From contig JAKSZU010000004.1 in NCBI GenBank assembly GCA_026018925.1, positions 109,055,498 to 109,119,497 of the forward strand: a stretch of DNA of 64,000 bases, read 5' to 3'. Shown here in pieces: positions 1 through 10,407 of the stretch; positions within the stretch are counted from its first letter, which is position 1, and every line of letters starts with the position of its first letter. A program made the translations under genes and the position numbers. Origin of the DNA: Tupaia tana. Taxonomy: Eukaryota; Chordata; Mammalia; Scandentia; Tupaiidae. The notes below the pieces were generated by a model. It had not been told where the DNA came from and did no database searches. It saw nothing but the letters and a program-made list of their open reading frames with translations.

Positions 1-107
1 TTCACGGGGCGGAGGGACCGGGGAACTTTGCTTTAGAACAGGGGAAGGTTCTCGGCGTCAGCTACATCATCAAACCACCTGGTAAGCTTTTTAAAATACT
101 CTACCTG

Positions 108-294
108 AGGGGCCGGGTGGCTGCCCGGCAGTAACAGTACCCTGCAAGGTCAGCCCACACAGGAAGTCTCCGGGTTCATATCCGGAGACCTCCGCAACGT
201 ACGAGGCGTGCATATGCTCATGACGTGACCTAGGGCTGGCTTGTCCTCAATTATGGCAATACTGAATTATGAAGTATAAGACCTTCTTGGGGTG

Positions 295-343
<49 letters not shown>

Positions 344-362
344 CTCATGGAAAAAGTTAAAT
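108..362 (+). mobile_element. SINE-B copy
   Basis: The tRNA-like head holds 'gggttcatatcc' at the B-box position. A body and a long CT run at about 300-341 follow, then 'ttgctcatgg' and an A-rich end. Imperfect TSDs flank it: 'taaaatactctacctg' (92-107) and 'taaaatactggacctg' (363-378). Confidence 0.8.
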
Positions 363-517
363 TAAAATACTGGACCTGGGTGCCACCATTAGCGAGTCAG
401 ATTTAACTGGCCCAGATGGGGGCCGGGCATCAGCTTTTTTTTTTTAATCCTTGGTCAAATCTTCAAGGATCCAGACTGAGAGTTACCGGCAGTAGAAGGA
501 GACGGTGTCAGCCCAAG

Positions 518-915
518 GTCACAGCCCACAGCGACCCACGTACAGCCCACAGCGACCCACGTACAGCCCATAGTGACCCACGTACAGCCCACAGTGAACC
601 AAGTACAGCCCACAGAGACTCACGTACAGCCCACAGCGACCCACGTACAGCCCACAGAGACTCACGTACAGCCCACAGAGACCCACGTACAGCCCACAGC
701 GACCCACGTACAGCCCACAGTGAACCACGTACAGCCTACAGAGACCCACGTACAGCCCACAGAGACTCACGTACAGCCCACAGAGACCCACGTACAGCCC
801 ACAGAGACCCACATTCAGCCCACAGTGACCCACGTACAGCCCACAGTGAACCAAGTACAGCCCACAGAGACCCACGTACGGCCCACAGAGACCCACATAC
901 AGCCCACAGTGACCT
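518..915. repeat. 21-bp minisatellite, about 19 copies
   Basis: The unit is close to 'cagcccacagagacccacg' plus 'ta'. Copies differ at a few fixed sites (cagcgac, cagagac, cagtgac, cagtgaa). Because 21 is divisible by three and the unit has no stop in several frames, open frames run through it on both strands and give 7-residue repeats. I read these as by-products and see no support for a gene. Confidence 0.9.
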
Positions 916-1329
916 CCTCCCATCTGTAGAGCAAGAGTGGCAGCAGCTCGAAGAGGCCGAGGGCTGGCTAGCACAATGCTGCGATGCGCGGCGCAGTCAC
1001 TGCCCACGTGTCTGCATTTGCATGTTCTTGACCATGACACCCGAAGAAGGAGCTGAGACTGGTCACGGGGACGCACATAGGAAAACAGGGCCCTGATCGT
1101 CAGTATTCCAGGCACGTGCTCCACAGCAGGGACCCAGAACCAAGCCAGTCAGCCCTGAGCGCAATAGTCACACAATTTTAAATATTACAGAAAACAATCA
1201 AGTGCGGCCCTCAGGCATCAGCAATCATGAGAATCCGGGCAACTTCCCGATGCTGGACTGGACAGGAAGAGCCCGCGAAGAGCTGGACTCCGGCCGGACT
1301 TTGCGCAGTAATAGAGTGAGCCAGGAAAG
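916..1329. other. Unassigned sequence after the minisatellite
   Basis: I see no recognisable gene or repeat here. It is GC-moderate, mostly single-copy-looking sequence between the 21-bp minisatellite and the next SINE-B. Confidence 0.4.
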
Positions 1330-1506
1330 GGAATCACCGGGGCCAGAGGCGGCTCCGCGGTAACACAGGGCGCCATGGGGCTCGCCCACAAGGGAAGGCT
1401 CCAGGTTCACGTCCGGAGAGAACTGAGTATGCCAGTGCGTGTGTGCCCCGATGTGAGGCTGGCTGACGCAGGGGGTGGGTCGGGGTCTGAGGACCCTTTG
1501 GGGGAT

Positions 1507-1543
<37 letters not shown>

Positions 1544-1585
1544 GTGAACGAATGAATAAATGGATACAGACTTTAAAAAATAATC
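1330..1585 (+). mobile_element. SINE-B copy
   Basis: The head near 'cgccatggggctcgcccaca' and 'caggttcacgtccgg' lead to the B-family body, a CT run at 1507-1540 and an 'aatgaataaatgg' end. The left edge is approximate. Confidence 0.65.
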
Positions 1586-1648
1586 ACTCAATAACAATCA
1601 TCGCAGTAGCCACTTACCACACACCACAAGCTCTCATGTCAAACATCT

Positions 1649-1913
1649 TTTTTTTTTTTTTTTGAGAAGTTTTTTTTTGCTATAGGGCGCGTACGCTCGC
1701 CAGACAGACAGAGACAGAGAGATAGAAAGGGAGAAATCACCCTCCAGGGGGGATGGCCAAGCTGCAATCCCTTCTCCTCCATTCTCCTCCCGGGATCTTG
1801 GGCACGCATGCACATGCACCCGGCGTGAGTTTAAGCCACCGGGTTCGGGACGCGAACCGCAGTCGACTACGTGGGAGTCCAGCGACATAGCCATTACACT
1901 AACTGCTGGTCCC
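1649..1913 (-). mobile_element. SINE-A long copy
   Basis: On the minus strand this runs from 'ggaccagcagttagtgtaat' to a T-run at 1649-1663. TSDs are visible as 'tgtcaaacatctttt' on the left and 'tgtcaaacacctttt' on the right. Confidence 0.92.
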
Positions 1914-1928
1914 TGTCAAACACCTTTT

Positions 1929-2090
1929 TTATCAAACCTCACAACCACTTTATCTTCCTTTTACAGAAGAAGAAATAGGACCTTAGAAAGGTTAAAAATT
2001 TTGCTCAAAACTCATAGTCAGCAAGTAGGATTTGAACCCACGTCACCTGACTCCAGAATCCCAATTGCCAGGCCAAGGCAGAGAGGCAGA
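1929..2090 (+). mobile_element. MIR element
   Basis: The MIR core pattern is present: 'ttttacagaagaagaaat', then 'agaaaggttaa', 'gtcagcaagtaggatttgaa' and 'cccacgtcacctgactcca'. It is old and diverged. The SINE at 1649-1913 inserted next to it. Confidence 0.75.
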
Positions 2091-2561
2091 AAGGAAGCCC
2101 TCACTGTGGGATGGCGTGCAAGGAATCCAGCATGCTGTGGAGGTTGGCTCCTGTCGCCAGGGCCGAGGAAAGGCCTGGCTGGGACAAGGTGAGACCATCC
2201 CCGTGGCTCTGACATGGCATACCCAGAAAGGGGAAGCCCCTTCCACAGTTGGACCACGGCGACGAGGAGAGCTGGGTCAAAGGCAGACTGCGAAGGGGTG
2301 TCCTAGGTGAGCCCACAGGGGAGCACAGGCCTGGGAGCTCCAAGCACGAGTGTGAGAAGGCCCGAGAGCCGGGACCGGGAGCCACTAACCGTGGGTCTGT
2401 GCCCCGCTGTCAAGGACCCTCCAGGGTGACATAAAGGCAGGAGAGCTGGCCAGGCGGAGATCACGTGGAGGACGTGGCGGAGTCCACAGAGACAGCACGG
2501 AAGTCAAGGCCGCAGCTGAGCCTGTCCGCCTTGCCAGCTGACTGTTTCAAAATGCGTCTTT
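2091..2561. other. Unassigned GC-rich sequence
   Basis: No repeat family or gene is recognised. Short open frames overlap on both strands with no codon pattern or motif to support them. Confidence 0.4.
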
Positions 2562-2870
2562 ATGGGGCCAGCAGATGGCATGGTGGGTAAGGTGCTGGAC
2601 TCCCACATGGCCGACCGCGTTGAGTTCCAGACCCAGTGGCTTGAAAATCACGCCAAGAGCGTGTACGTGCCTGTCCAAGATCCCGAGAGCAGAACGCAGG
2701 AGAAGGGAGTGCAACGTGGACTTCCCCCGGGGGGCGATTGCTCACTTTCTGTCTTTCTCTGTGTCTTCAGCGAGTGCAAGAACCCTATAGCAAAAATCTC
2801 TCTCTAAAATAAGTAAATAAATAATAAAACAAACCAACTAAATTAAATAAATATTTTTTGGCATGCATGC
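2562..2870 (+). mobile_element. SINE-A long copy, older
   Basis: The head 'ggggccagcagatggcatgg' is followed by 'ggactcccacatggccgacc', the G/C palindrome near 2727 ('cccccggggggcgatt'), a CT-rich tract and an A/T-rich tail of 'aaataaataaat' type. Confidence 0.85.
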
Positions 2871-3084
2871 ACACACACCCATGCTCAGCCCTACACCTGC
2901 CACATCTCCAGACCTGGCCAACCTCACACTGAGAACGGAGGTGTGTACGGACTTGGCAGGAGGCAGGCTCCGGCTCAAAACCCTCTGAGCGACATCTGTA
3001 CATCCCTCTTCAGGGCGGCTTGGAGGAGGGATCAGGCAGCAGCCACGGCTTCCTCACAGCCCAACTTTGAGTTTGATTTCTGAC

Positions 3085-3326
3085 TTCTTTTTTTTTTTAG
3101 AGAGAGTTTTGCCAGAGAGACAGAGAGACAGACAGAAAGCAAGAACCGCCACCCCCCCCAGGGGGGATGGCCATACCACAATCCCTTCTCCATTCTCCTC
3201 TCGGGATTCTGGGCACACATGCACACACATCCAGTGTGAGTTTTAAGCCACCAAGTCTGGGACTTAAACCACAGTCAACTACGTGAGAGTCCAGCGATGT
3301 AACCGCTACACCATCTGCCGGTCCCT
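3085..3326 (-). mobile_element. SINE-A long copy
   Basis: The T-run at 3087-3097 is the tail. The palindrome lies near 3151-3166 and the head ends at 'ctgccggtccc'. Flanks 'tgacttctttt' and 'tgacttttaa' look like a decayed TSD. Confidence 0.85.
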
Positions 3327-3408
3327 TATTGCTGACTTTTAAGACTCGACATCTTGAAAGGATTCTTCAAATGGTAATCCCAGTTAGACATCAGAAATTG
3401 AATGCCTC

Positions 3409-3568
3409 AGGGCCAGCAGGTGTCTTGGTGGTTAAGGCTCTGGACTACCGCATGGACAATCATAGTTTGAGTCCCAGATCTGGCAGCTTGCTTTCTCACT
3501 TTCCCTAGCTCTCTCTGTTACAAATTTAAAAAATAATAACAATAATAATTAATAAAATTAAATAATTT
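3409..3568 (+). mobile_element. SINE-A short copy
   Basis: The head 'gggccagcaggtgtcttgg' joins directly to 'cttgctttctcactttccc' and an A/T-rich tail of repeated 'aataata'. The long-form middle is absent, as in other short copies here. Confidence 0.85.
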
Positions 3569-3827
3569 CTTTTGGGGGGAGAGGTTTTTGCTATAGGGCG
3601 CGTGCGCTCACCAGATAGACAGAGAGAGACAGAGAGCCAGAAAGCAAGAAATCACCCCCCAGGGGGGATGGCCACGCCGCAATCCCTTCTCCTCCATTCT
3701 CCTCTCGGGATCTTGGGCACGCACGCACACGCGCCCGGCATGAGTTTTAAGCCACCGGGTCCGGGACACAAACCGCGGTCAACTACATGGGAGTCCAGCA
3801 ACTTAGCCATTATGCTAACTGCTGGTC
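3569..3827 (-). mobile_element. SINE-A long copy in the tail of a short copy
   Basis: From 'gggaccagcagttagcataa' (minus strand) to the 'aaaacctctcc' end. It sits in the A-rich tail of the SINE at 3409-3568. 'aaataattt' lies on both sides. Confidence 0.9.
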
Positions 3828-3921
3828 CCAATAAATAATTTTTTTAAAAAAGTAAAATAAATTGAATGCTACTTCTAGCTTGACAGATAGTGAGAAATTG
3901 CTCTAAGCGCTTTATTTGTTC

Positions 3922-4164
3922 CTTTTTTTAGGTTTTGTCATAGGGCGCACGCACTCGCCAGAGACAGAGAGAGACAGAAAGTGAGAAATAACCCTCCCGT
4001 TAGGGGAAGGCCACACCACAGTCCCTTCCCCTCCATTCTCCTCTTAGGATTTTGGGCACACATGCACATGCACCCAGTATGATTTTCAAGCTGCCGGATC
4101 CAGGACTCAAACTGCAATCAGCCATGTGAGAAAACAGTGCCTTAACCGCCACATCACCTGCATC
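3922..4164 (-). mobile_element. SINE-A long copy, diverged
   Basis: 'gttttgtcatagggcgca' marks the 3' end on the minus strand. The head is degraded ('ccttaaccgccacatcacct'). It has many substitutions compared with the young copies. Confidence 0.8.
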
Positions 4165-4169
4165 TATTT

Positions 4170-4570
4170 TATGCCATCTTATTTGTGCCTCAGAACATTC
4201 TGGGGATAGCCTCCCGGCCTTTTATCTGAAACACACGTGCACAAACCCCTACACCCCCCCTTCCTCCTACAAAGTCACAGCCATCCTTCAACTTCCTGCT
4301 CAAGCATCACCCTCGCTTTAAAACCATCCCAGACACGGCGGCCTGGCCCACCTCGCCCACGCCCACTGCCAGTGTCTGCCAGAACTAACAGAGTCCACAT
4401 GTCTGACCTCACCACATCGTGACGACGGAGCTTCTGGTCCCGCTCCCCACCAGACCGCAGGCTCCCGAAGAGCGATACTCATTCGTCTTTGTGACTGGCA
4501 CTGAGCAGCACGCCTCGTGCCCAGCGAGAGCCACAACATGCTGAGTGGGTATGTTCCATGTGTAAAATAC
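4170..4570 (+). mobile_element. L2 LINE 3' fragment
   Basis: The plus strand resembles the L2 3' end: 'caacttcctgctcaagcatc' and 'ttaaaaccatcccagac', then 'ctggcactgagcagcacgcc' and 'atgctgagtggg'. These correspond to the L2 peptide region and the 'locally used / average size' tail of the family. The call comes from remembered L2 consensus features. Confidence 0.6.
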
Positions 4571-5232
4571 AAAAGTGAGTTTGTATCACTCTCATCCTGT
4601 TGTTTTCAAAAGGTAGCTTGAGTCAGAGGGAAAAAATGAGCACACTAGTTTAGTCTTTTTTAATCTGGATCAGGACTACTCTGATTCATTATACTCTGCT
4701 CTGAGTCACCTAATCCGTGTCATAAAAGGAAGTCCGTCCCCATCGCAGTGGTAGGAAGACTGTCTCTGACTTCGAAGGCAGTTCGAGTCCTCGCAAGGAG
4801 CATCCGAGGCCCGAGTACTGAGCTGGGGACTGAGTTCTACAGCAGGAGCTTCCAGGACCAGGTGACCCTCGGGACCAGAGCTCTCCCCACGGTGCCGACC
4901 TCCGGGTGGCAGACAGCCCTTCCCAGACAGCTCTGGTGTTCATGATTATACCACGGTTCTGACCCGGGAGCACAGGCCACGCTTCCACAAGTGCGCTGCA
5001 TGTCATCCACACTGACCACGACTCCTATCCCAGATTGTCGTGGGTGTGAGCCATTGCCCACGCCCTCTCCTGCCACTTCCTGTGCCTCAGTTTACCTTTT
5101 CACTCAGCCCACTCGGGGTCACTCTTCACAACTCTACTCAACTGGTAGCTTCTGTTTATCGTGTGGCTCTATGTGCCAGGCGCCCGAGTGGGAGCTGTGT
5201 GTGCACTCTGTCACCTTAAATCTCAAATAACC
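4571..5232. other. Unassigned sequence, end possibly MIR or L2
   Basis: Mostly single-copy-looking. The last 80 bases ('tatgtgccaggcgcccgag', 'cactctgtcacc') resemble a MIR or L2 end. No gene is recognised. Confidence 0.4.
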
Positions 5233-5422
5233 ATGAGCCAGCAGCTGGCACTGTGGTGAAGGTGCTGGACTTCCACACAGATCACTGTTCGAGTCCTAGG
5301 CCTGGCAGCTTGCTTCTTCACTCTCCCTCTCTCTCTCTTTCTCTCTCTGGCTCTCTCTGGTCAAATTAAAACTAATAGTAATGATGATTAATAAAATTAA
5401 ATAAAGTAATTCTTAAAAAGAA
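5233..5422 (+). mobile_element. SINE-A short copy with TSD
   Basis: The head is 'gagccagcagctggcactgt', then the CT tract, 'ggtcaaattaaaac' and an A/T tail. TSD: 'aaatctcaaataacc' before it and 'aaatctcaaacaacc' after it. Confidence 0.9.
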
Positions 5423-5524
5423 ATCTCAAACAACCTGTGGGAAAGTATGGTCTGTATACCCACACACAAGTAACCTAATAACTTACCAAACCAGGTGTAC
5501 TCCAAAGCCCTTTTATTTTTTGTT

Positions 5525-5655
5525 ATTGTTTTTAACATTTATTTATTTATCTATCTATTTGTTGTGATTTTTTTAAACCACTGGACCTAAGACTTGAACC
5601 ATAGTTGGCCAGGTGGGGATCCAGCACTTTAACCACCACTCTGTCTGCTGGCCAC
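5525..5655 (-). mobile_element. SINE-A short fragment
   Basis: The A/T tail (as 'tttatttatttatctatc') is followed by the head ('ggcc...' read as 'ctgtctgctggccac'). The CT tract between them is missing. Confidence 0.7.
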
Positions 5656-5704
5656 CAACGTCCATGTTGTTAACAACAAAGGAGCCTCTCAAAAGCTCGT
5701 TAGG

Positions 5705-5931
5705 GGCAGACGACAGCACAGAGGCAGAACGCATCACCCTGCAAGAATGACCCACACAGGAGGATCTGGGCTCACCTCAGAGACGTCCCTCAGAGGCCGG
5801 GCACACATACGCCCGTGACCTGTGGCTGCTGTGGGCCTGGGGATGAGTCGCAGCATCAGGACTCTGTGGGGTGTTGTCTCTCTGCCTCTGTCCCTCTAGC
5901 TCAGAAAGGGAATAAATAAACTTCTTTTTAA
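5705..5931 (+). mobile_element. SINE-B copy, first of three in a row
   Basis: Ends 'gaaagggaataaataaactt'. It is preceded by 'ctcgttagggg' and followed by the same word, a TSD shared with the next two SINEs. Confidence 0.75.
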
Positions 5932-5946
5932 AATACCTCGTTAGGG

Positions 5947-6203
5947 GAACCAGCAGTTAGCGTAATGGCTATGTCGCTGGACTCCCACATAGTTGACCGT
6001 GGTTCGCGTCCCGGACCCGGTGGCTTAAAACTCACACCGGGCGCATGTGCGTGCGTGCCCAAGATCCCAAAAGGAGAGTGGAGGAGAAGGGATTGCGGCG
6101 TGACCATCCCCCCCGGGGGGTGATTTCTCGCTTTCTGTCTCTATGTCTCTCTCTCTCTGTCTGGCAAGCGCACACGCCCTATAGCAAAAAAAAAAAACTC
6201 TCC
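5947..6203 (+). mobile_element. SINE-A long copy, second of three
   Basis: Near-consensus head 'ggaaccagcagttagcgtaa', palindrome at about 6107-6122, and 'gccctatagc' followed by A's. TSD 'cctcgttagggg' before and 'cctcgttagagg' after. Confidence 0.93.
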
Positions 6204-6216
6204 AAAACCCTCGTTA

Positions 6217-6412
6217 GAGGCCAGCAGGTGCCATGGTGGTGATGTTGGGCTCCCACAAGGTCGACCACAGTTCAGGTCCAGAACCTGGTGGCTTGCTTTC
6301 TCACTCTCCCATTCTCACTGTCTGTGTCTCTCTGGTCAAAACTAAAGAATAATAATACTAAATAAAAATTTTAAATAAATCTTTTTTTTTTTAAAAAAGG
6401 AAATAGATGTTT
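6217..6412 (+). mobile_element. SINE-A short copy, third of three
   Basis: Head 'gaggccagcaggtgccatgg', CT tract, 'ggtcaaaactaaag', A/T tail. A degraded copy of the shared target ('acctcattaaac') follows. Confidence 0.85.
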
Positions 6413-6419
6413 AAAAAAG

Positions 6420-6525
6420 TACCTCATTAAACATTCACATAATCCTCCATGGAGGGTATCGTAGTATTCCCACTTTACAGATGAGGAGACCAAGGCTCAG
6501 AAAGGTCATAAGACTTCTCAGACTA
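6420..6525 (+). mobile_element. MIR element
   Basis: 'tattcccactttacagatga' and 'gaccaaggctcagaaaggt' are typical MIR core words. Confidence 0.85.
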
Positions 6526-6542
6526 ATTCTAGTTTTGTTTTC

Positions 6543-6743
6543 TTAAAGAATTATTTATTTAACTTTATTTGCTATTTTTTAAAGAATTGCTTATTACTAT
6601 TATTATTTTCCAGTGTTTTGATCAGAGAGAGACACAGAGAGAGGGGATAAAGTGAGAAAGCAAGCCACCAGGTCCAGGACTTGAACCGCGGTCGGCCATG
6701 TGAGAGTCCAGTGCCTTTAACCACCATGTCAGCTGCCGGCCCC
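6543..6743 (-). mobile_element. SINE-A short copy
   Basis: An A/T tail ('attatttatttaactttatt' on plus) and 'ttgatcagagagagaca' lead to the head 'gtcagctgccggcccc'. Confidence 0.85.
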
Positions 6744-6749
6744 TAGTTG

Positions 6750-6907
6750 CTATTTTTTTTAACTTGCTATAGGACACATGTACTCACCAGACAGAGACAG
6801 AGACAGAGACAGAGACAGAGAGGGAGAAATCAAGCTGCCATGTCCAGGACTCAAACTGTGATCGACTATGTGGGAGTCCAGCACCTTAGCCACTTTACCT
6901 GCTGGCC
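6750..6907 (-). mobile_element. SINE-A copy, internally deleted
   Basis: The 3' end 'acttgctataggacacatg' and a GACAGA repeat are joined to the head. The palindrome region is missing. This copy and the previous one lie between 'ctaattctagttt' and 'ctaattccagttt', perhaps one shared target site. Confidence 0.8.
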
Positions 6908-7094
6908 CCAGGCTAATTCCAGTTTATGAAGCACTCCCTAACTGGTCTCTGCAGGTCTGTGCTGGCAGTTACCTGGCCACCACAGACGAGATCGCAGCCG
7001 GCCAGGAGGAGAGCCGGGCAGAGAGCAGGGAAGATGGGCACTGACAGCACCACCGAGCCCGACTAGTCCACCGTGGTCTCCGCAGGCCCACGAG

Positions 7095-7330
7095 CCTCTA
7101 AGCGGCCATTTTTACTTTAGTTTGACTTGGCCGTGGTCTGAATGTTTGTTACCCCACATCCAAGGTTATGGGGGTGGAGCCCTCATAAATGGAGTCAGTG
7201 CCCTGGAAGAGGGGCCCACGAGAGACGGCTCACCCCTCCACCACGCAGGACACCGCGAGACGGCGCCGCCGGCGAACCACGAAACAGACGTCCCCGCACC
7301 CCGAGTCTGCCGCGGCCGTGACCCCAGGCG
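7095..7330 (+). mobile_element. MaLR-type LTR fragment (ERVL-like), old
   Basis: 'gtggtctgaatgtttgtt', 'gggtggagccctcataaatg', 'gtcagtgccctggaagaggg' and 'gcaggacaccgcgagacggc' line up in order with the common mammalian MaLR LTR pattern. The subfamily is not assigned. The same pattern recurs at 46665-46915. Confidence 0.6.
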
Positions 7331-7394
7331 GCCGGGCTCCGGTACTGGGAGGAATCCGCTTCCGTCGGGCATAGCTCTGGCGTTCCAAGTCTGC

Positions 7395-7512
7395 GGCACT
7401 TTGCTATAGGGCAGTGGGCTCATGGGAGCGTCTCAGAGAGAGGGAGAACGCACCCCGGGGGAGGGCCACACCGCAGTCCTCAGGATCCTAGCTACACGGG
7501 CACCCAGTGTGT
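7395..7512 (-). mobile_element. SINE-A fragment, head missing
   Basis: 'ctttgctatagggcagtggg', a palindrome remnant 'caccccgggggagg' and 'gggcacccagtgtg' identify the 3' half. The tRNA-like head is absent. Confidence 0.7.
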
Positions 7513-7517
7513 TTTTC

Positions 7518-7676
7518 TTTTGTTTTTAGGCTTTTGCCATAGGGCACATGCACTCGCTGGAGAGAGACAGAAAGAGAGAGAGACAGAGAAAGAGACAGTG
7601 AGACGGAAATGAGAAATCAGCCACCAGCAGGGATGGCCATACTGCAATCCCTTCTCCTCCGTTCTCTTAGGATCCT
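7518..7676 (-). mobile_element. SINE-A long fragment, head missing
   Basis: Reads from the T-rich tail ('ttttgtttttaggcttttgc') through a GAGACAG repeat to 'ctcttaggatcct'. The tRNA-like half is truncated. Confidence 0.8.
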
Positions 7677-8630
7677 AAAAAAAAGCTTAGTTACTTCATG
7701 TCATGGTAGGAAGTAGTTCTAAAGACGGGAAAGAAAAGCCTTGCATGCTCCTAGTCAGATTACCGGCTCTCGCGCCGTCAACTAGCACAAGGGAAGTCCA
7801 TTGGGGACCCTGGTGCGTAACCAATGGACAGCCAGCTTCCCACCCCTGAAGAGCAGCTCCGAACCCTGCAGGTTCAATTCCAGGTCTCAGCAAAGCTGCA
7901 CTGAGAGTCCCCAGGTGGGTGTCCAGACAGTCATACCGGGGCCTGCCTGTGGCCTCAGATCCCCCTATTCCCAGCCCTGCTTCAGTGAGAGCTGGTGGCG
8001 TCTCTCCCAGGACAAGGACAAGGTCAGCAGTTCAGCTACGACAGCAGGTCGTGCCCCGTGGCTGGCGCCACTGCCCACACTACTGCCCACTGGGACCGAG
8101 TCACAAGACCCTGCTCTCCACGAGCTGTGCGCTAGGAGACAGTTGCAAAACAACTGTCCCTTTCCAGCCCTGCTGTTCTCTTCCCGGGAATAGAAGGCTT
8201 TTTGGGGTCATGATGCAATTAGAGAAGGATGGGCTTAGGACCAGGAAGAACTTCCTGCGTCTCAGGAGAACAGAAGGACTTCTGAAGTGAGGACGCTCAG
8301 AACGAGACTCTGACTCCAGCCTCCTGGGGCCTCCATCAGCAGAGCGGAGGCAGTAAGGGAGAAGCTGTCCCTTCGCCTGTTCGAGTCCTCTCTGGCACTG
8401 TTGATCTTGGGCTCCACACATTAGAGACTGCTCTCTCCCAGGCTCACTGCACGGGCGGGCAAAACTCTGCTTTAACCTGAGGAGCCGGACCGGCTGCAGA
8501 GATCTGAATCTGAGAAAGAACACGCTGGCCTTCAGAGGGATCTGGAACGCAAAGGAAAGGTGCTGCAATCTCATAAAGAGGCGGCAGGGAGTGCTCTGTT
8601 CACACAGAAAGTGAAGCTTCTTAGAACCCT
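7677..8630. other. Unassigned sequence, about 950 bp
   Basis: No family is recognised. It has overlapping open frames of 120-157 codons on both strands, but none shows a domain, a Kozak context that stands out, or similarity I know. It may hold exon or old-repeat sequence that I cannot place. Confidence 0.4.
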
Positions 8631-8845
8631 TTCCCCACCCCCTTCCTACTCCCTCCTAGCACACAGATGTACCTCAATTTCACGTACCCCCAAACACCCC
8701 AAATTCTCTCAAATCTCAGCCTGCATTAGCTGTGCCCCCCTTCCTGCGTCCTTTTCTGGAATACTCTTCTCCCCCAGAACTTCTCTGTCCCTCAACATAG
8801 CTCACTCAGCCAGTCCTCCCTTCTCATTATCTGATTGTACAGAAC
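8631..8845 (+). mobile_element. L2 LINE fragment
   Basis: 'tcctgcgtccttttctggaa' followed by 'tactcttctcccccagaact' matches the L2 stretch 'ctgttccctctgcctggaa...cttcccccag'. C-rich plus strand, diverged. Confidence 0.55.
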
Positions 8846-8867
8846 AAAAGCAGGCGTCCCGGGCAGC

Positions 8868-9065
8868 CAGTGGCACAGTGGCAACACAGTGCTCTGCGAT
8901 GCTGACCCACATGGGAAGGTCCCAGGTTCAAATCCCAAGACCTCCCTGAGCACGCCAGGCATGCATGGATCTGTGATCTGGGTTGGCTGAAGCCAGGGGT
9001 GGATCACGGCATGAAGACCCTGTTGGGGAAGTCTGTCTCTGTCTCATGGAAGAAATAAAACATAT
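8868..9065 (+). mobile_element. SINE-B copy with TSD
   Basis: B box 'ggttcaaatcc'; then 'aagccaggggtggatcacgg', 'gaccctgttgggg' and 'ctcatggaagaaataaaaca'. TSD 'caaaagcaggcgtcc' before and 'caaagcagctgtcc' after. Confidence 0.88.
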
Positions 9066-9211
9066 CAAAGCAGCTGTCCATCCAAGAAACACGCATTTTT
9101 TTCAGAAAGCAGGGGAAAGGAAAAGTTCTAGATGCGTATCTGTTAATTAATTTATTTATTTTTTGGTCATACCTGCTCACCAAAATATAGACTTAAGTAT
9201 ACAGAAAGAGG

Positions 9212-9521
9212 GTCCAGCGAGTGACATGGTGGTGAAGGTGGTAGACTCCCACATGGCTGACCATGGTTCGAGTCCCAGACCTGGCAACTTGAACATCACA
9301 CTGGGCACGTGTGTTTGTGTGCCCAAAATTCCAAGAGAGAATGAAGCAGAAGGGATTGTGGGGTGGCCATCCCCCCCGGGGGTGATTTCTCACTTTCTCT
9401 CTCACTATCTCTCTGTGTCTCTCTCTAGTGAGCACAAGTGTCCTATGATGAAAACCTTAAAATAATAATAATTAAATAATAAATTAAATTAAAATGATTA
9501 ATTCTTTATAAAAAAAAAAAA
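9212..9521 (+). mobile_element. SINE-A long copy with TSD
   Basis: Head 'gggtccagcgagtgacatgg', palindrome near 9370-9384, CT tract and a long A/T tail. TSD 'agtatacagaaagagg' before and 'agtacacagaaagagg' after. Confidence 0.92.
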
Positions 9522-9544
9522 AAGTACACAGAAAGAGGCTGAAA

Positions 9545-9710
9545 CGTGACCTCGAATGGCCTGACTGTCTCGGTCACTGTGCGTGACTTGGGCAATTGAC
9601 ATAAACTTCCTGGTTTCAATTCCTTTATCTATAAAATGAGGTCACAAGCCTTCTTCATCACAAAAATGTGGCCATGATTAAATGAAAAAACAAGCTCATG
9701 AGGAATAACA
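9545..9710 (+). mobile_element. MIR element
   Basis: 'gtgcgtgacttgggcaattg' and 'ttcctttatctataaaatga' match the conserved 'tgtgtgaccttgggcaag' and 'tcatctgtaaaatgg' words of MIR. Confidence 0.8.
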
Positions 9711-10037
9711 AACTCTAGAGAACTCTACAAACTCGATCCCAATCCCGCTGGCCTTCATCCTGTACAGTGTTTAGGATGTTGTATATAAACGTCACTCAGT
9801 ATCATTACAGTTAATCGGCTACTGTGAGATTCAATAGAGTTGGTTTTCCAACTTGGTCATTCTTTACAATATTAACCTGTGCTGGTGTAGTGACTCGCCA
9901 GATCCTGCCAGCCCATTTTGGTGCACTCCATAAACTGGAATACAGGATCTTGAGACCATCAATTCTATATTTGACTTCCTAGTTCTGAACCGCAGGCTCA
10001 TTTCTAAACCTCAGCTAACCGTAGCAAGAAGGTATTT
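9711..10037. other. Unassigned AT-rich sequence
   Basis: No gene or repeat is recognised. It looks single-copy. Confidence 0.4.
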
Positions 10038-10284
10038 CCGGGGCCAGCCAGAGGCATGGTGGTTAGGGTGGCTGGATCCCACATGGCTGACTGCACAGTT
10101 CCAGTTCTGGATCTGGTGGCTTTAAAAAGGCACGTGTGCCCAAAATGCCAAGAGGAGAATGGATGAGAAGGTATTGTGGCATGGCCATCCCCCGGGGGAT
10201 GATTTCTCACTTCCTCTCCCTCTCTCTCTCTCTCTGTCTCTCTCAAAGTGCACATGCCCTATAGCAAATTTTTTTAAAGTTTTT
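10038..10284 (+). mobile_element. SINE-A long copy
   Basis: Head 'cggggccagccagaggcatg', palindrome near 10188-10200, CT tract, 'gccctatagcaaat' end. Confidence 0.88.
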
Positions 10285-10407
10285 TTTAATTGTTTACTTA
10301 TTTAATTTTACTTGCTATTATTATTATTATTATTAATTTGATCAAGAAGAAAGGGAAAAGCAAGAAATCTAGCTGCCAGGTCCAGGACTCGAACTATGGT
10401 CGGCCAT
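10285..10407 (-). mobile_element. SINE-A short fragment
   Basis: T-rich tail and 'aatttgatcaagaagaaagg' lead to 'gaactatggtcggccat'. The outer head is lost where SINE-B sequence begins. Confidence 0.75.

Noticed and set aside
416-1124. ORFs of 118-226 codons with 7-residue repeats
   Set aside because: All are produced by the 21-bp minisatellite being divisible by three; no start context, domain or unique end supports translation.
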